From positions 198,421,063 through 198,485,062 of the forward strand of contig NC_134397.1 of the NCBI RefSeq assembly GCF_050003625.1: 64,000 nt of DNA. Direction: 5' to 3'. Below the pieces are notes generated by a model. That model made no database searches. It was not told the origin of the DNA and saw only the letters and a list, made by a program, of their open reading frames with translations. The translations under genes and the position numbers were made by a program. This DNA is from Haematobia irritans. Its lineage: Eukaryota > Arthropoda > Insecta > Diptera > Muscidae. Of the stretch, positions 1 through 10,734 are shown in pieces; the first letter of the stretch is position 1; each line of letters starts with the position of its first letter.

Positions 1-606
1 CTATTTGGCCAAAAGTTAAAATGTTGTGACAAAACTTCGCAAAATTTAGTACTGCTTCTACTATGTTGACTTTTGCAAAATCATAAAAAGCAGCTAATGT
101 TAGAAAATTCTCTTTTCAATAGAAGTTGACTTTTTAACGAGCAAATTTGTTCGCCATGGACATGAACAAATGGTAATCATTTGGTGTCGGGTTAGGTTTT
201 AAGGTGGATGCATAAGAAACTACCAACTCAATTACTCTGCTGTTGGCGTTTGGACCAAAGACAATAGGAAATTGGCTACTGAGGAGATCAAACCATTTAC
301 CGTGTTAGTTTCATACTCGAACCAAACGCTTATACGACATGTATTGACATAGCATTAAAATGCAAATAAAAAGAAATTAAGTGCACGAAATAAATTTCCT
401 TAAACGGGGATAATGAAATTTTTTTGTTGTTGCCTAAAATTTAACATTGTTTCATTAAGAAAATTAAGTTTTTCATTTAAAAAATAAAACCGAAAAACAA
501 ATAAAAAAATTACAAACATGTATGGAACTAACATAGTAAATGCAACATTTGGTATGACGCAAGCCAATTTCCTAGAGTTTATTGTCTTTGGTTTGGACGA
601 CTTTGC
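1..606. other. AT-rich stretch without a recognisable gene
   Basis: No convincing coding region or known repeat is seen from 1 to about 510. From about 520 to 606 the minus strand can be read as a weak continuation of the mariner transposase remnant on the far side of the SINE, because the SINE's target-site duplication splits that sequence. This continuation is only suggestive. Confidence 0.5.
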
Positions 607-619
607 ATCCTTCAGTCCC

Positions 620-964
620 ACCGTGGTGCAATGGTTAGCATGCCCGTCTTGCATACACAAGGTCGTGGGTTCGATTCCTGCTACGACCGAACACCAAAAA
701 GTTTTTCAGCGGTGGATTATCCCACCTCAGTAATGCTGGTGACATTTCTGAGGGTTTCAAAGCTTCTCTAAGTGGTTTCACTGGAATGTGGAACGCCGTT
801 CGGACTCGGCTATAAAAAGAAGGTCCCTTGTCATTGAGCTTAACATGGAATCGGGCAGCATTCAGTGATAAGAGAGAAGTTCACCACTGTGGTATCACAA
901 TGGACTGAATAGTCTAAGTGAGCCTGATACATCGGGCTGCCACATAACCTAACCTAACTAACCT
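620..964 (+). mobile_element. Full-length tRNA-derived SINE
   Basis: The 5' part is tRNA-like, with a pol III A box (TGGTGCAATGG, about 625) and a B box (GGGTTCGATTCC, 667-678). A family-specific body follows and the 3' tail is made of CCTAA-type pentamers. It is flanked by a perfect 13-bp target-site duplication, ATCCTTCAGTCCC, at 607-619 and 965-977, which is the mark of LINE-assisted retrotransposition. Five more copies lie in this window. It inserted into an older mariner remnant. It is not a functional tRNA gene: the 3' half of the cloverleaf runs into the SINE body. Confidence 0.92.
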
Positions 965-977
965 ATCCTTCAGTCCC

Positions 978-1400
978 CTTAAGGAAGGTTTAGCCTTAAG
1001 GAGCAGTTCATAGGGGATAATTCCCTGGAAATCCCATCAAACACACAGCAAAACTTCCCAGGCCTTCAATATCGGCATGGCTACTGTGTATGCTGGCTCA
1101 CCGGCCACGACCTTGGCGTTGTCGTAAGTGATGGATTTTTCAGCACCAGCCCTTCTAGAAATGAGTCGATTTTCTTGCGATTCAAAAGCAATTCAGAGAT
1201 GGAAAATCGGTCCAAGGAGATGGAAATTCATTACGTGGTGTGGCACCCATACATCGAGCTTCTTTTCGTATACAGCCTTATTTAAATGGTTCCAAACAAT
1301 TTGTTGCAAACATTAGCTCCTCAGTGATTACAGGGTATCTCGTACCATTGTTCGTTACCGTAAAACTGGCTGTGTTCATCGCGTCCAAAATGAAAGAAAA
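978..1400 (-). pseudogene. Decayed mariner transposase (remnant A)
   Basis: Read on the minus strand, this stretch shows mariner landmarks in order. A KLDVWVPH segment corresponds to the WVPHEL linker (about 1235-1260). GAEKSITYDN stands where GDEKWITYDN is expected, so the first catalytic Asp has become Ala (about 1120-1145). A GEPAYTVA block follows, then LLCV-stop-WDFQGIIPYELL (about 990-1060), matching the family's CVWWDxxGxxYYELL. The in-frame stop and loss of the acidic residue make it a pseudogene. The C-terminal half is missing or runs weakly into 520-606 beyond the SINE. It overlaps the tandem duplication starting near 1196. The family assignment rests on the motifs; the subfamily is not decided. 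Confidence 0.7.
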
Positions 1401-1551
1401 GAAAACGGCAATAACACTAGAACTGATCCTGAATTTGAAGCCTAGAGAGGCAACTTACTATCCCGATGCGATGCGGAGATGGAAATTTGGTTCATGTAGA
1501 TGGAAATTCATTACGTCGAGTGGCACCCATACATCGTGCTTCTTTCGTATA

Positions 1552-2846
1552 AAGGGTGATACGGTCAAAATTTGGTCAATATAAACTTGCGTATTTCTTT
1601 CAATTTTGCATTTAAAAAACCTGAACACCCCTCATTTTGAAGGTGTGTGTGTGTGTGTGTAGAATGTTGCTCCTATTTTGATTTTGGAATGCACTCTTCA
1701 GTGGTCAAAATGCCGTCCAAGCAAGAAGAGCAGCGTATCAAAATTTTGATCGCGCATCGCGAAAATCCGAGCTACTCGCACGCAAAGCTGGCAAAATCGC
1801 TAAAAGTTGCCAAATCAACCGTTACAAATGTAATTAAAGTGTTTGGGGAACGTTTGTCGACAGCCAGGAAGTCTGGATCGGGGGGAAATCGAAAACCGAA
1901 AGCCGCTGAGACGACAAAGAGAGTTGCCGGTAGTTTCAAGCGAAACCCTAACCTCTCTCTCCGAGATGCCGCAAATATCGTCTACAACCGTGCATCGAGC
2001 CAAAAAAACGAGCCCGACTATCGACTTACAAGAAGGTAGTGACTCCAAATCGCGATGATAAACAAAATACGACGGCCAAAGCGCGATCCCGGAGGCTGTA
2101 CACGACGATGCTGACGAAGTTTGACTGCGTGGTAATGGACGACGAAACCTACGTCAAAGCCGACTACAAGCAGCTTCCGGGACAGGAGATTTATACGGCA
2201 AAAGGAAGGGGAAAGGTAGCAGATATTTTCAAGCACATAAAACTGTCAACGTTCGCAAAGAAATATCTGGTTTGGCAAGCCATTTGTACCTATGGCTTGA
2301 AAAGCAGCATTTTCATAGCTTCCGGGACTGTCAACGAAGAAATTTACGTGAAAGAGTGTTTGAATAAACGTCTGCTGCCTTTCCTGAAGAAACACGGTTG
2401 TTCCGTACTGTTTTGGCCGGATTTGGCATCTTGCCATTACGGTAAAAAGGCCATGGAGTGGTACGCCGCCAACAACGTGCAGGTGGTTCCCAAGGACAAG
2501 AACCCTCCCAACACGCCAGAGCTCCGCCCAATTGAGAAATACTGGGCTATTGTCAAGCGGAACCTAAAGAAGACCAAAAAAACTGCTAAAGACGAGCAGC
2601 AGTTCAAGGCAAACTGGCTTTCTGCGGCGAAGAAGGTGGACAAGGTGGCTGTACAAAATCTGATGGCAGGTGTCAAGCGTGAGGCCCGGCAATTCGGATT
2701 TGGAAAAGCGAAAGCCTAACTGAATATTTTTCCTGAATTTTATACTAATTGAACTTTAAAAAGAAATTTAATTTGATTTTTTAAATAAACGATTTCACCG
2801 ATTTACACGCGTTTTCCCTTGACCAAATTTTGACCGTATCACCATT
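1552..2846 (+). mobile_element. DD37E Tc1/mariner-superfamily transposon (ITmD37E type)
   Basis: A complete 1,295-bp element. The terminal inverted repeats are 28 bp (1552-1579 and 2819-2846), begin AAGGGTGATACGG on the left, and differ at a single position. TA target duplications lie at 1550-1551 and 2847-2848. The paralogous empty site TTCG-TA-TA-CAGCC in unit A confirms both boundaries. A single transposase gene fills most of the interior and is frameshifted. The near-perfect TIRs mean it could still be mobilised in trans. A short (GT)n tract lies at about 1642-1660 before the coding region. Confidence 0.93.
1710..2719 (+). pseudogene. DD37E transposase, frameshifted
   Basis: Transposase of the IS630-Tc1-mariner superfamily, which binds the TIRs and cuts and pastes the element at TA. 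The first part (ATG at 1710, about 90 good codons) holds a helix-turn-helix (KLAKSLKVAKSTVTNVI) and the start of a second DNA-binding helix set (FKRNPNLSLRDAAN). The reading then changes frame twice: near 1970-1990 into the frame containing TTVHRAKK, and near 2010 into the frame of KVVTPNRDD. The catalytic part to 2719 is open for about 226 codons. It shows MDDET (first Asp), WPDLASCHYG (second Asp) and PELRPIEKYW (Glu), with 37 residues between Asp and Glu, hence DD37E. This spacing and the WPDLASCHY motif are those of the mosquito ITmD37E family. The two frameshifts make this copy inactive. Confidence 0.88.
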
Positions 2847-2984
2847 TACAGCCTTATTTAAATGGTTCCAAGCGATTTGTTGCAATCATTAGCTCCTCAG
2901 TGATCACAGGGTATCTGGTACCATTGTTCGTCACCGTGATACTAGCAGTACTGTGTCGCACACAAAAAGTGAATAAAAAAAATA

Positions 2985-3235
2985 TGGTAATAACACTAGA
3001 ACTGATCCGAAAATTGGAGTCCAGATTTGATCGAAATCCACGCCGCAGTGGTAGACAATTTATTCATGAGCTGAGAACGAATGCAACACTTATTGAAAAC
3101 TGAACTTGGACTAAAACCATTGAAGTTCCAAAAAAAGCAAGATCTCACTGATGCATACAAATGTTAAACTGGAAAGAGCTAAGGAGTTGCTTCGCTTGCC
3201 CGAAAGTATCCAGTTATCCAGTAATTACCATGAAC
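2985..3235 (+). pseudogene. Second, older Tc1/mariner-type transposase remnant
   Basis: The plus-strand translation gives ITLELIRKLESRFDRNPRRS, then GRQFIHEL. In a second frame comes ELGLKPLKFQKKQDLTDA, and in a third KLERAKELLRLPES. In order these match the end of the paired DNA-binding domain and the linker of Tc1/mariner transposases. At least two frameshifts and a stop after about 3103 show it is dead. It differs from the DD37E element just upstream. Unit A of the tandem duplication has only its first few residues (ITLELILNL, near 1415-1445). The catalytic domain is not seen. Confidence 0.65.
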
Positions 3236-3325
3236 CTATGCTAATGGTGTGGACTCCTAAACGGCCAAGGGACGCTCACCACTCGTACTCATCGACCGTG
3301 AGGTCAAACTAAATGCCAAATCTTA

Positions 3326-3639
3326 GGTTAGATATAGGGGCATTCTGGTATTTCAAGCTCATTTAGAATATTCAACCTAATGTGATACCACAGTGGTGAA
3401 CTTCTCTCTTATCAATGGGGGCTGCCCGATTCTACGTTTAGCTCAATAACATTGGACTACATTTTTATAGCCGAGTCCGTTTGTCACATTGCGGTGACAC
3501 CACTTAGAGAATCTTTGAGGCACTCAGAAATTTCACAATCATGGTACATTTCTGGGGGATAATCCAACGCTGAAAAACATTTTGGTGCTTTGTTGAAACT
3601 GGTATTGAACCCATGAACCTTTGTATGCAAGGCATTATC

Positions 3640-3641
<2 letters not shown>
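3326..3641 (-). mobile_element. Old, diverged copy of the tRNA-derived SINE
   Basis: The reverse complement aligns to the SINE at 620-964. The CCTAA-like tail begins at 3326, the GTGATACCAC body block is near 3380, and a decayed B-box region (TATTGAACCCATGAACC) is near 3602. Many substitutions and small indels mark it as much older than the other copies. Its 5' end is replaced by a (GA)n tract, so the A box is lost. No target duplication is recognisable. Confidence 0.8.

Positions 3642-3672
<31 letters not shown>
3642..3672. repeat. (GA)n microsatellite
   Basis: About 15 perfect GA dinucleotides directly abutting the degraded 5' end of the old SINE copy. Confidence 0.97.
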
Positions 3673-3676
<4 letters not shown>

Positions 3677-4185
3677 TGAAGCCCTGGGCAGATAAACATT
3701 TCACTAAAAAAATACCAAAAAGTCGGTCATCTTAAGCTTCGACGGGAAATGGCTAAAATACCGCAGATATTCTTTTGTGTGATGACTTTTCGGCCTTTTT
3801 TTAAGTTCATAATTCATGGCAAAGTAGCCAATTCAAATCTAAATCGATTCAAAAAAAATATATATTACCCCTTACTTCGTTGCATTACATATCAGCCTCC
3901 TTTATATGATGGCCGAACTCGACAAATGCCATTATTTTATTGCCATATTTCGGCAAGTGGCCTTCCAGTGCAAGGTTCAAATTTTTCAAAATTGCGTGTG
4001 ATTGACATTTTCGGCTGCCTGGCTTGCATTTTCGCTGTTAGACCACTACACTAATAGAAAATTTTACGTTGCAAAATTGTGAACGGACGGTAACAAAATG
4101 AAACGGAAACGTTTACGAAAAATCAAAACGGAATGTTCACGGTTTCGTCCGCGGGCGTTCACGATTTCATGAAGGCTTTCTTTTT
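3673..4185. other. Unique AT-rich DNA
   Basis: No domain, RNA gene or known repeat recognised. The short open frames here look random. Confidence 0.5.
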
Positions 4186-6240
4186 TATACCCTTCACCGC
4201 TACTGTGGTACAGGGTATAATAAGTTTGTGCATTTGTATGTAACGCCAAGAAGGAAAAGTCTGAGACTCATCGTTTAGTATACCGATCATCTTAGAATTA
4301 AATTCTGAGTCGATTTAGCGATGTCCGTCTGTCTGTCTGTTGATGTATTTTGGTGTGCAAAGTACAGCTCGCAGATCTGGTCCGATTGTCCTAAAATTTG
4401 ATATAGGGTCCTGTTTCGGCTCAAAGACGATCCCTATTGATTTTGGAAAAAATCGGTTCAGATTTAGATATAGCTGCCATATATATTTTTCACCGATCTG
4501 GTCATAATTGGCGTGTATATCAACCGATCTTCCTAAAATTCCGTACATCCGAATATTTTATGAGTCTCGAAAAACTTGCAAAATATCAGCCAAATCGGTT
4601 CAGATTTAGATATAGCTCCAATATATAGCTTTCCCCCGATTTACACTCAAATGACCACAGAGGCCAATGTTTTGCTCCGATTTAGTTGAAATTTTGCACA
4701 GGGAGTATAATTAGCATTGTAGCTATGCGTGCCAAATTTGGTTGAAATCGGTTCAGATTTAGATATAGCTCCCATATATAGCTTTCGACCGATTTACATT
4801 CATATGACCACAGAGGCCAATTTTTAACTCCGATTTAGTTGAAATTTTGCACAGGGAGTAAAATTAGCATTGTAGCTATACGTGCCAAATTTGGTTGACA
4901 TCGGTTCAGATTTAGATTTAGCTCCCATATATATGTTTTTCTGATTTCGACATTTTCCTTGTAAAATCGCCACTGCTTAGTCGAAAAGTTGTAAAAATGA
5001 CTCTAATTTTCCTAAACTTCTAATACATATATATCGAGCGATAAATCATAAAGAAACTTTTGCGAAGTTTACTTAAAATTGCTTCATATTTAAATGTTTC
5101 CCATATTTATACCCTTCACCACTACTGTGGTACAGGGTATAATAAGTTTGTGCATTTGTATGTAACGCCAAGAAGGAAAAGTCTGAGACCCATCGTTTAG
5201 TATACCGATCGTCTTAGAATTAAATTCTGAGTCGCTTTAGCGATGTCCGTCTGTCTGTCTGTCTGTCAGTCCGTCTGTCTGTTGATGTATTTTTGTGTGC
5301 AAAGTACAGCTCGCAGTTTTGGTCCGATTGTCCTAAAATTTGATATAGGGTCCTGTTTCGGCTCAAAGACGATCCCTATTGATTTTGGAAAAAAATCGGT
5401 TCAGATTTAGATATAGCTGCCATATATATTTTTCACCGATCTGGTCATAATTGGCGTGTATATCAACCGATCTTCCTAAAATTCCGTACATCCGAATATT
5501 TTATGAGTCTCGAAAAACTTGCAAAATATCAGCCAAATCGGTTCAGATTTAGATATAGCTCCAATATATAGCTTTCCCCCGATTTACACTCAAATGACCA
5601 CAGAGGCCAATTTTTTGCTCCGATTTAGTTGAAATTTTGCACAGGGAGTAGAATTAGCATTGTAGCTATGCGTGCCAAATTTGGTTGAAATCGGTTCAGA
5701 TTTAGATATAGCTCCCATATATAGCTTTCGCCCGATTTACATTCATATGACCACAGAGGCCAATTTTTAACTCCGATTTAGTTGAAATTTTGCACAGGGA
5801 GTAGAATTAGCATTGTAGCTATACGTGCCAAATTTGGTTGAAATCGGTTCAGATTTAGATATATCTCCCATATATAGCTTTCGCCCGATTTACACTCATA
5901 TGACCACAGAGGCCAATTTTTAACTCCGATTTAGTTGACATTTTGAACAGGGAGTAGAATTAGCATTGCAGCTATGCGTGCCAAATTTGGTTGACATCGG
6001 TTCAGATTTAGATTTAGCTCCCATATATATGTTTTTCTGATTTCGACAAACATTTTCCTTGTTAAATCGCCACTGCTTAGTCGAAAATTTGTAAAAATGA
6101 CTCTAATTTTCCTAAGCTTCTAATACATATATATCGAGCGATAAATCATAAATAAACTTTTGCGAAGTTTCCTTAAAATTGCTTCAGATTTAAATGTTTC
6201 CCATATTTTTTTTACTAAAATTGTGTTCCACCCTAGTGCA
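4186..6240 (+). mobile_element. Two head-to-tail DINE/Helentron-like elements (ACAGAGGCC subfamily)
   Basis: Unit 1 (4186-5107) and unit 2 (5108 to about 6240) each start with TATACCCTTCACC...GGTACAGGGTATAATAAG, continue with a GTCTGTCTGTCTG tract, and then carry tandem subrepeats of about 150 bp containing CGGTTCAGATTTAGATATAG and TATGACCACAGAGGCCAA. Unit 2 has one more subrepeat than unit 1, so the units differ in length (about 920 and 1,130 bp). Both end in the same TCGCCACTGCTTAGTCGAAA to TTTAAATGTTTCCCATATTT block. Unit 2 runs a little further into the family's 3' region, but the terminal CCCGACTTTAGAC end seen at 28720-28750 is absent. No protein is encoded. The assignment is by architecture, not by homology to a named element. 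Confidence 0.75.
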
Positions 6241-6249
6241 TTAGCCAAC

Positions 6250-6632
6250 TTAAATTTTGACTAACGAAAAATATCGTGACTCACGAAAAATTTTATGATT
6301 AATTTACCTTACCGAAGTGTCTGAAAACATGAGCATTATTAAGATCGAGAGTGTTATAAAACTCTTAACATCCCAGGTGTCACTAAAATTGTAATTGAAT
6401 TTAACTCTTAAGCGTTTTATGTTGGTGAGCAGGAATATATTCGTGAGTGTAATTCGTTACTCACGCAAACTCACGAAGATATTATTTTCGTGACTCACGC
6501 TCACGCACGTCATTTTGGTTTGTTAATCACGCACACTCACGCTGTTGTCATGAGCGTGACTCACGACTCACACACGAATCACGCAAATTTTCGTGAGTCA
6601 CGACAATTTCGTGTCACGTGCACACCTCTAGT
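6250..6632. repeat. Repeat rich in TGACTCACG motifs
   Basis: The stretch is packed with CTCACG/CGTGAG words, including at least four TGACTCA/TGAGTCA heptamers (near 6278, 6492, 6555 and 6592), and ends in GTGCACACCTCTAG. The terminal AGAGGTGTGCAC word (reverse strand) recalls hAT-type transposon ends. No partner end or 8-bp target duplication was found, so its nature is open. Confidence 0.45.
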
Positions 6633-8241
6633 ATGGTGTAGGCAAACTAGATTCGAGTCATGGTAGCAGATTTTTTATTTTTATAACTTCGTAATTATAT
6701 CAAATCATGAACGCTGGTTCTTGTTTTGACAACACATGGTGTTATTGTATCGTTGTCAGATTGACACACATAATTTTTCTTCTTCTAAAAGATAATGATG
6801 GACACTAGCACGGGAAGTTAAACGAGTTTTCCGTAACTAATTATTGCAACTTTAAGATGAAGAATATATGAGATACGACCCAGGCAAATATAGCGTCATT
6901 ATTATATGTTTCTAAAAAATCGCTTTTTCTTGCAAACAAAATCGCGCTATTATTTCTTTAGGGCTTGAGATCAATTTATTTGTGTTTTCTTTCTAACGGA
7001 CTTCCTCTCATTGAAATTACTAACTAGGCAACATTGATATGCGAAACTCTCCTCTCTCTCTCAATCTCTAAGCAATAATGGACATTTGCAATTATGGTAA
7101 GAATTACAATGGCAGAGCTTTTGCACATTTAAGAGCGAACCAGTTAACAACAAAAAAGCTCAAAACTTAATAGAACTGCATAAAAATTTGATTGCATTTA
7201 GCCAAGTCTGCCGACTCTTTATGCCAATTGCTTTCGACTGCAGTAGGAAGTGATGACTACTGGGGTGGGTATGTGTTGATTGTTTGGCATATTGCCTTTC
7301 CTCATTGGCAAAAGTTGTTTTGCATCGGATATGCAACAGTGATATGAGCTTTTTTTGTTTTTGTATTGCACTCTTAGCAATAGTGGCGCTTTATTTATCA
7401 GCGTTTACCCTCTCTCTTGTCTAGTCATCTCTTATTGCAAATTTGGTTGTTTTGGGGCGCAAAAAAACCGAAACAAAAACAAAATAAGTCGTTGTCATCG
7501 AACAAATGTGAAGTTCAGGGAAATCTTCTAATCAAATGCTCTTTCATTGAGCGTGAGTGTTTGTTTTTGGGTGCACTTGTGTTGGTGTGCGTGTAATTGC
7601 ATATTGAGTGCATGCGAAGCTGGGATTTTGATATGCAGGCGTGTGTGTGTGTTTTTGTTTTGTGCATTATTTTTAATGATTTTGCAGTTATTTATAACAT
7701 TGTTGCTCTATCAAGGTTAGCCGGAAAGCTTTCCTAGACTTACAAATATGTACCTACACCTAGGTACACATCGAACTAAACCACTATAATCCAATGGTCA
7801 TAGTCTCGCCATTCTAATGGACCGATGCTTACAAAATTGACAGAGGAAATGATTATGAGTGGATACATTTGATTAGAGAACGTACCATGCAATTGCATAA
7901 TATGCCCTTTGCAGTATGTAGTAGAGAATAGTGAAGTCTATAAAAAGAGTTCTCTTAGAAGTAAATAGGTCATAAATATTAAGGAATGACAGTTTTAAAG
8001 CAAATTAAAAAAAAAACCTTCCTCAGACTGCAACGGGATCATTACAGAACTATATATTGATTATCTTAGACAAATATTACGGGAAAAAAATTGCATTATA
8101 ATAATTTATTTAAAATAAAAAGTTTACAATGTTTCTTTTATATTTTTTCAAGCTAAATTTATATTTGACTCTTTGTATTAAACAGACACAAAAGTAAAGT
8201 TTTCCCCAAACTTGGAATTTTTTTCGTGGCTAAGGATACTA
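6633..8241. other. Unique DNA without a recognisable gene
   Basis: Moderately AT-rich with short (GT)n-like patches near 7640-7655 and pyrimidine tracts near 7050. No open frame of note, no RNA gene and no known repeat. It could be intron or intergenic. Confidence 0.5.
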
Positions 8242-8656
8242 TTATGCCCTCCACCATAGGAGGGGGGTATATTAACTTTGTCATTCCGTTTGTAACATAT
8301 CGAAATGTTGGTCTAAGACCCCATAAATAGTATATATTCTGGGTCTTGGTGAAATTCTTAGTCGATCTAGCGATGCCCGTCCTCCGTCCGTCTGTTGAAA
8401 TCACGCTAACTTCCGAACTAAACAAGCTATCGACTTGAAACTTGGTACAAGTAGTTGTTATCGATAAAGGTCGGATGGTATTGAAAATGGGCCATATCGT
8501 TTACGTATAGACCCCATATAAACCGACCCCCAGATTTGGCTTGTGGAGCCTATTAGAGCAATAAATTTTATCCGATCCGGTTGAAATTTGGTACGTGCTG
8601 TTTCTAACATTCATGCTTTTGGTCCATATCGGTTCATAATTATATATAGCCCCCAT

Positions 8657-9005
8657 TGGGAGCCACCGTGGTGCAATGGTTAGCATGCCCGCCTTGCATA
8701 CACAAGGTCGTGGGTTCGATTCCTGCTTCGACCGAACACCAAAAAGTTTTTCAGCGGTGGATTATCCTATCTCAGTAATGCTGGTGACATTTCTGAGGGT
8801 TTCAAAGCTTCTCTAAGTAGTTTCACTGCAATGTGGAACGCCGTTCGGACTCGGCTATAAAAAGGAGGTACCTTGTCATTGAGCTTAACATGGAATCGGG
8901 CAGCACTCAGTGATAAGAGAGAAGTTCACCAATGTGGTATCACAATGGACTGAATAGTCTAAGTGAGCCTGATACATCGGGCTGCCACCTAACCTAACCT
9001 AACCG
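8657..9005 (+). mobile_element. Full-length tRNA-derived SINE nested in a DINE-like element
   Basis: Same family as 620-964: A box TGGTGCAATGG (8669-8679), B box GGGTTCGATTCC (8712-8723) and a CCTAACCTAACC tail. It is bounded by an exact 11-bp target duplication, ATAGCCCCCAT, at 8646-8656 and 9006-9016. The duplication is part of the host element's subrepeat, so the order of events is clear. Confidence 0.93.
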
Positions 9006-9515
9006 ATAGCCCCCATATAAGCCGATCCCCAGATTTTGATTTAGAGGAGCAAATTTCATCCGATTCGGCTGAAATTTGGTACGTGGTGTTAGTATATGGT
9101 CTCTAACAACCATGTAAAAATTTATCCATATCGGTCCATAATTATATAAAGCCCCCATATAATCCGATCCCCAGATACGTCCTCCGGAGTCTCGTGGAGG
9201 AGCAAAATTCATACAAATATGAAATATGGTTCGTGGGGTAAGTATATGATCTCTAACAACCATGCAAAAATAGGCCCATATCGGTCTATAATAATATATA
9301 GCTCCCATAATAACCGACCCCCAGATTTGACCTCCGGAGCCGCTTGAAAATTCATCCGTTTCTATTGAAATTTGGTACATTGCTCTAGTATATGGCCGCT
9401 CACAACTATGCCAAAATCGGTCCACATTGGTCTATAGTTATATATATATCCCCCAAATAAACCGATCCCACCAATCACACACAAATTGATATCGGTTCAT
9501 CGAGCCAAAAATAAT

Positions 9516-9709
9516 CTACCAAAGTTTTATTTCTATTGAAAATTTTGTCCAAATTTTGTTTCTATAGGAAATTTTGTCAAAATAGCATTTCTATTGAAAA
9601 TTTTGTCAAAATTTTACTTCTATAGAAAATTTTATCAAAATTTTATTTCTATAGAACATTTTATCAAAATTTTATTTCTATAGAAAATTTTATAAAAATT
9701 TTATTTCTA
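9516..9709 (+). repeat. Short 29-bp-unit minisatellite
   Basis: About six units with the core TTTCTATAGAAAATTTT. It begins immediately after the leader GAGCCAAAAATAATCTACCA, which also precedes arrays near 22900 and 52740. Confidence 0.9.
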
Positions 9710-10235
9710 CACCCAGAAAAAGGGGGTCTAATGCCAACTGAACTTTATTTTAGTTCGTGAAGATTACTTAATTTTAGTTAAATTTTCACAATATGAGTAA
9801 ATGTTCCTTATTTGAAAAATTTTTTGCTAACTTTAATGACGTGAACTAAAAATAAGAAAAAAAGTTGTATACAAATATAGTGCACAATTTTACCAAAAAA
9901 TAAAATAGTCCATATTTTCCTAAAATGACAGAAGTTTGCTTAAATTGAGTTCATATGTCTCTCAAATGAGTAAATTTTACTAAAATTGTACCTGTCTCGA
10001 ACTTCGTACAGCGCTTAAGACATTTTAACAATTTTTAAATCCAATTTTTTCTTTCAACGTATGAAATTTTCTTAAACAACAGAAAAAAATTAATTATTAA
10101 AAAAAAAAAAATTCTTTAATTTGACAAAAAGTATTAACTTATTTGTAACATGTTGCAATTAGAAAACTATTTTAGTTAAAATTTTCTAAAATAAACCTAC
10201 ATTTTCTTCCGAGGTGGGTTCACTTTTTTTGGGTG
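9710..10235 (-). mobile_element. MITE, CACCCA/CACTGA-end family
   Basis: The ends are CACCCAGAAAAA and TTTTTTTGGGTG, with TA at 9708-9709 and 10236-10237. Removing it restores the minisatellite word TTTC-TA-TAG. The reverse complement shares GTGAACCCACC and TTTTAGAAAATTTTAACTAA with the element at 41833-42345. It is AT-rich, about 526 bp and non-coding. The TA target points to a Tc1/mariner-type mobiliser. Confidence 0.82.
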
Positions 10236-10296
10236 TATAGAAAATTTTGTCAAAATTTTATTTCAGCCTCGCCGAACTTACGGCCGTATATACTTG

Positions 10297-10720
10297 ATTA
10301 AATTCAAATGTACGATGCTTCTATTTGGAAGTGTTTTAATTGCGGTTTCTTAAAGTGCAGTGTAAGTAAAAATTTCGTTAGTGTCACGAAAAACTGACAA
10401 CACTTTTCATAACTGTTTAATCACATTAACATTAACCATTACATAATAATTTAATTATGAATTATCGTTAATCTTCAGTGTAATGTTGAAAATATGCCGT
10501 GGCAACTATACATACTCTAAACCATAGCTTGTATCGCATATGGAGGCAGTTTAATTATCTACATAAAACAATTAAGTTCTAGATCAGTTTATACAGAGGA
10601 GACTATAAATAATTTAGAACTTATATGAACTTAGGAGCACGATTGTCACAATTGGTAGAATTCTACCAAAAATTTTATATTTTTTTCTGTTTACACAATA
10701 CGAGTATTCTTCTCCAACTT
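10297..10720. other. Unique AT-rich DNA
   Basis: Nothing recognised apart from a weak version of the minisatellite leader (TTGGTAGAATTCTACC) near 10650. Confidence 0.5.
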
Positions 10721-10734
10721 AGAGGTATTTTCCA

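Larger units (their letters stand above)
1196..3010. repeat. Two-unit tandem duplication, second unit split by a transposon
   Basis: Unit A (about 1196-1474) and unit B (about 1475-1551 plus 2847-3010) share a long alignable sequence, from a GATGGAAATTCATTACG block through a TACAGCCTTATTTAAATGG block to AATAACACTAGAACTGATCC. Divergence is moderate, roughly 15% by eye. Unit B carries the DD37E element. Unit A shows the uninterrupted site TTCGTATACAGCC. Both units contain minus-strand mariner sequence around WVPH. Confidence 0.75.
8242..10296 (+). mobile_element. DINE/Helentron-like element (CCCCCATATAAACCGA subfamily) with nested insertions
   Basis: It starts with a CCCTCCACCATAGGAGG hairpin-like 5' end and TATTAACTTTGTCATTCCG. 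Subrepeats of the TATAGCCCCCATATAAACC type follow, then a short 29-bp-unit minisatellite (9516-9709). It finishes with the 3' end GCCGAACTTACGGCCGTATA to TACTTG (10296). A SINE (8657-9005) and a MITE (9710-10235) are inserted in it, both with clean target duplications. No coding capacity. Confidence 0.8.

Noticed and set aside
620..695. A functional tRNA gene
   Set aside because: A and B boxes are intact, but the acceptor end does not pair, the sequence continues into a repeated SINE body, and target duplications flank the whole unit.
1240..1584. Plus-strand 114-codon frame with a hydrophobic stretch, shared with 2900-3103
   Set aside because: It lies antisense to a better match, the minus-strand mariner remnant with KLDVWVPH, and runs into the DD37E TIR.
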